Of a stretch of 5,931 nucleotides of DNA, positions 5,097 to 5,931 are shown in pieces. The stretch comes from an uncultured Acetatifactor sp. (GTDB taxonomy: Bacteria > Bacillota > Clostridia > Lachnospirales > Lachnospiraceae), in the NCBI GenBank assembly GCA_910585805.1, contig CAJUFB010000154.1:1-5931 (forward strand), read 5' to 3'. Within the stretch, counting starts at the first letter, position 1. Each line of letters begins with the position of its first letter. The notes below the pieces were generated by a model. The model made no database searches. It saw nothing but the letters and a program-made list of their open reading frames with translations, and was not told the DNA's origin. The position numbers and the translations under genes were made by a program.

Positions 5097-5775
5097 TCCC
5101 CCATACTGTTTTAATAAACCTGGGATTTCTGGCAGGCTCTTCCATCTTTTCCCGCAGCCGCCCGATATGGGCCATGACGGTATTATTATTCTGCAGGAAC
5201 TTCTCGCCCCATACCGCCTCAAAAAGCTCCTCGGAAGGGACTACAACGCCCTGCCGCTCACAGAGATACCAGAGGATGGCAAACTCAATGGGAGTCAGCT
5301 GCAGCTCATTTCCAAACAGAAAGCACTTATGACTGTCCCTGTTGATTACCAGTCCCCTTATATCATACTCGCGGGCCGGCTCCCCCTGCTTCGCTGCAGA
5401 ATGATTGTAAAGTCGGTACCGCCGCAGCTGGGTTTTTACACGGGCAGCCACCTCCAGCGGGTTAAAGGGTTTTGTAATATAATCATCCGCTCCAATGGTC
5501 AGACCCATGATCTTATCCACGTCCGTCCCTTTTGCTGTGAGCATAATGACAGGATACCAGAACTTCTCCCGGATTTTTTTACATATTTGAAAGCCGTCCA
5601 CATCAGGGAGCATCACATCCAGAATTGCCAGATCCAGGTCTGTATGCGCGATGCACTCCAGAGCTTCTTTGCCCGTGTAACATTTATGAACCGTGCAGCC
5701 GTCTGCTGTGAGATAAAGCTCAATCACATCGGCCAGTTCTTTTTCATCATCTACTACTAATATATTGTAACTCAT
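5074..5775 (-). CDS. VanR-family response regulator (OmpR/PhoB type), 233 aa
   Basis: A DNA-binding response regulator with an N-terminal receiver domain (about 3-118) and a C-terminal winged-helix domain (about 138-232). Receiver residues are complete: acidic pair Asp9-Asp10, phospho-acceptor Asp53 in LAILDVMLPD, Thr80, and Lys102 in YITKPFNPLE. The winged helix carries the usual LTPIEFAILWYLCERQG segment, a recognition-helix region NNNTVMAHIGRLREK, and the C-terminal hairpin IKTVWGIGY. Runs such as LDLAILDVMLP, LTIGADDYITKPF and FIKTVWGIGYTIEK are very close to VanR of Tn1546 as I remember it. The start MSYNILVVDDE fits the family, with AGGAG only 4 nt before ATG, a slightly tight spacing. 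The gene overlaps the kinase by 23 nt. It probably controls the downstream exporter through the 11-bp repeats, and possibly itself. No vanHAX-type genes are in the window, so a resistance role should not be assumed. Confidence 0.95.
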   Translation of the reverse strand: MSYNILVVDDEKELADVIELYLTADGCTVHKCYTGKEALECIAHTDLDLAILDVMLPDVDGFQICKKIREKFWYPVIMLTAKGTDVDKIMGLTIGADDYITKPFNPLEVAARVKTQLRRYRLYNHSAAKQGEPAREYDIRGLVINRDSHKCFLFGNELQLTPIEFAILWYLCERQGVVVPSEELFEAVWGEKFLQNNNTVMAHIGRLREKMEEPARNPRFIKTVWGIGYTIEK

Positions 5776-5813
5776 TTGACTCCTGATTGTATCTCATATG
5801 AAACCAATATGAT

Positions 5814-5836
5814 TTTTCTGATTCTTTTTATACGGA
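5814..5836 (-). promoter_or_regulatory. Candidate autoregulatory boxes upstream of the response regulator
   Basis: Two similarly oriented boxes lie in the gap before the regulator gene: TTTTCTGATTC (5814-5824) and TTTTATACGGA (5826-5836) on the plus strand, 12 nt apart start to start. The second matches the exporter-operator unit TTTTCTACGGA at 10 of 11 positions. The pair ends 38 nt before the regulator ATG and overlaps the stop codon of the upstream reading frame. Autoregulation is common for VanRS-type systems and fits here, but I could not identify a convincing -10 at a workable distance. Confidence 0.43.
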
Positions 5837-5931
5837 AACAGAGAGATTTGCGCCAGGTTCAGGTCCGGCTGATTCCCCGGTTTTCGTATAGATTACAGAT
5901 TCTGTCTTAACAGCATCCGCTGTTTCTTCGA
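5828..5931 (-). CDS. C-terminal tail of an upstream gene, cut by window edge
   Basis: One minus-strand frame stays open from the right edge for 33 codons and stops at TAA (5828-5830), 52 nt before the response regulator. The visible end is hydrophilic, rich in Glu, Thr, Ser and Gly (EETADAVKTESV near the edge, PGANLSVSV at the end), without membrane segments or recognisable motifs. The other two minus-strand frames stop within the first 40 bases. The composition fits a real protein tail better than random translation, but 33 codons is weak evidence. No function can be assigned. Confidence 0.47.
   Translation of the reverse strand, partial: EETADAVKTESVIYTKTGESAGPEPGANLSVSV

Noticed and set aside
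3972..5222. Longer 416-codon version of the kinase starting inside the regulator gene.
   Set aside because: The first 42 codons are out-of-frame translation of the regulator's DNA-binding domain; family comparison supports the TTG at 5094-5096.
4999..5760. 253-codon plus-strand open frame opposite the response regulator and kinase start.
   Set aside because: It is the antisense shadow of an unmistakable response regulator gene, has no start signal, and its translation shows no recognisable family motif.
5786..5791. TACAAT hexamer upstream of the response regulator as a -10 element.
   Set aside because: It is the best match by sequence but a start 7 nt downstream would fall at or beyond the AGGAG (5780-5784), leaving the transcript without its ribosome binding site.

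Overview
The window looks like a chromosomal segment from a gut-type Clostridia, most likely Lachnospiraceae. This is inferred from the moderate base composition, strong AGGAGG-type ribosome binding sites, tightly packed genes, and the resemblance of the proteins to Clostridia VanR/VanS-type regulators and ABC-2 exporters. Every gene I can support is on the minus strand, so the biological reading order runs from high to low coordinates.

Right part (5931 down to 1677): the tail of an unidentified upstream gene is followed by a signalling and transport module. It consists of a VanR-family OmpR-type response regulator (5074-5775), a VanS-family membrane sensor kinase (3972-5096) that starts at TTG and overlaps the regulator by 23 nt, an ABC transporter ATPase (2921-3838), and its ABC-2-type permease (1677-2924), which overlaps the ATPase by 4 nt (ATGA). 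The 133-nt gap between kinase and ATPase carries three contiguous 11-bp direct repeats upstream of a -10-like TACAAT. A near-identical 11-bp box lies upstream of the regulator gene. The simplest reading is that the phosphorylated regulator switches on the exporter and perhaps its own gene. No vanH/A/X-type ligase or dipeptidase gene is present, so this is a VanRS-like sensor apparently wired to an exporter and not to cell-wall remodelling.

Middle (1470-1676): a 207-nt gap holds a 60-bp near-palindrome able to form a long hairpin, and candidate promoter elements for the next unit.

Left part (1470 down to 1): a second, mostly uncharacterised envelope cluster. It encodes a 201-aa predicted lipoprotein, a 136-aa four-helix membrane protein, a 58-aa two-helix membrane protein coupled to it by an ATGA overlap, a possible 21-codon leader ORF, and the first 38 codons of another membrane protein cut by the window edge. 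Close spacing suggests co-transcription of at least the first three. I see no RNA genes, CRISPR arrays, transposases or convincing rho-independent terminators.
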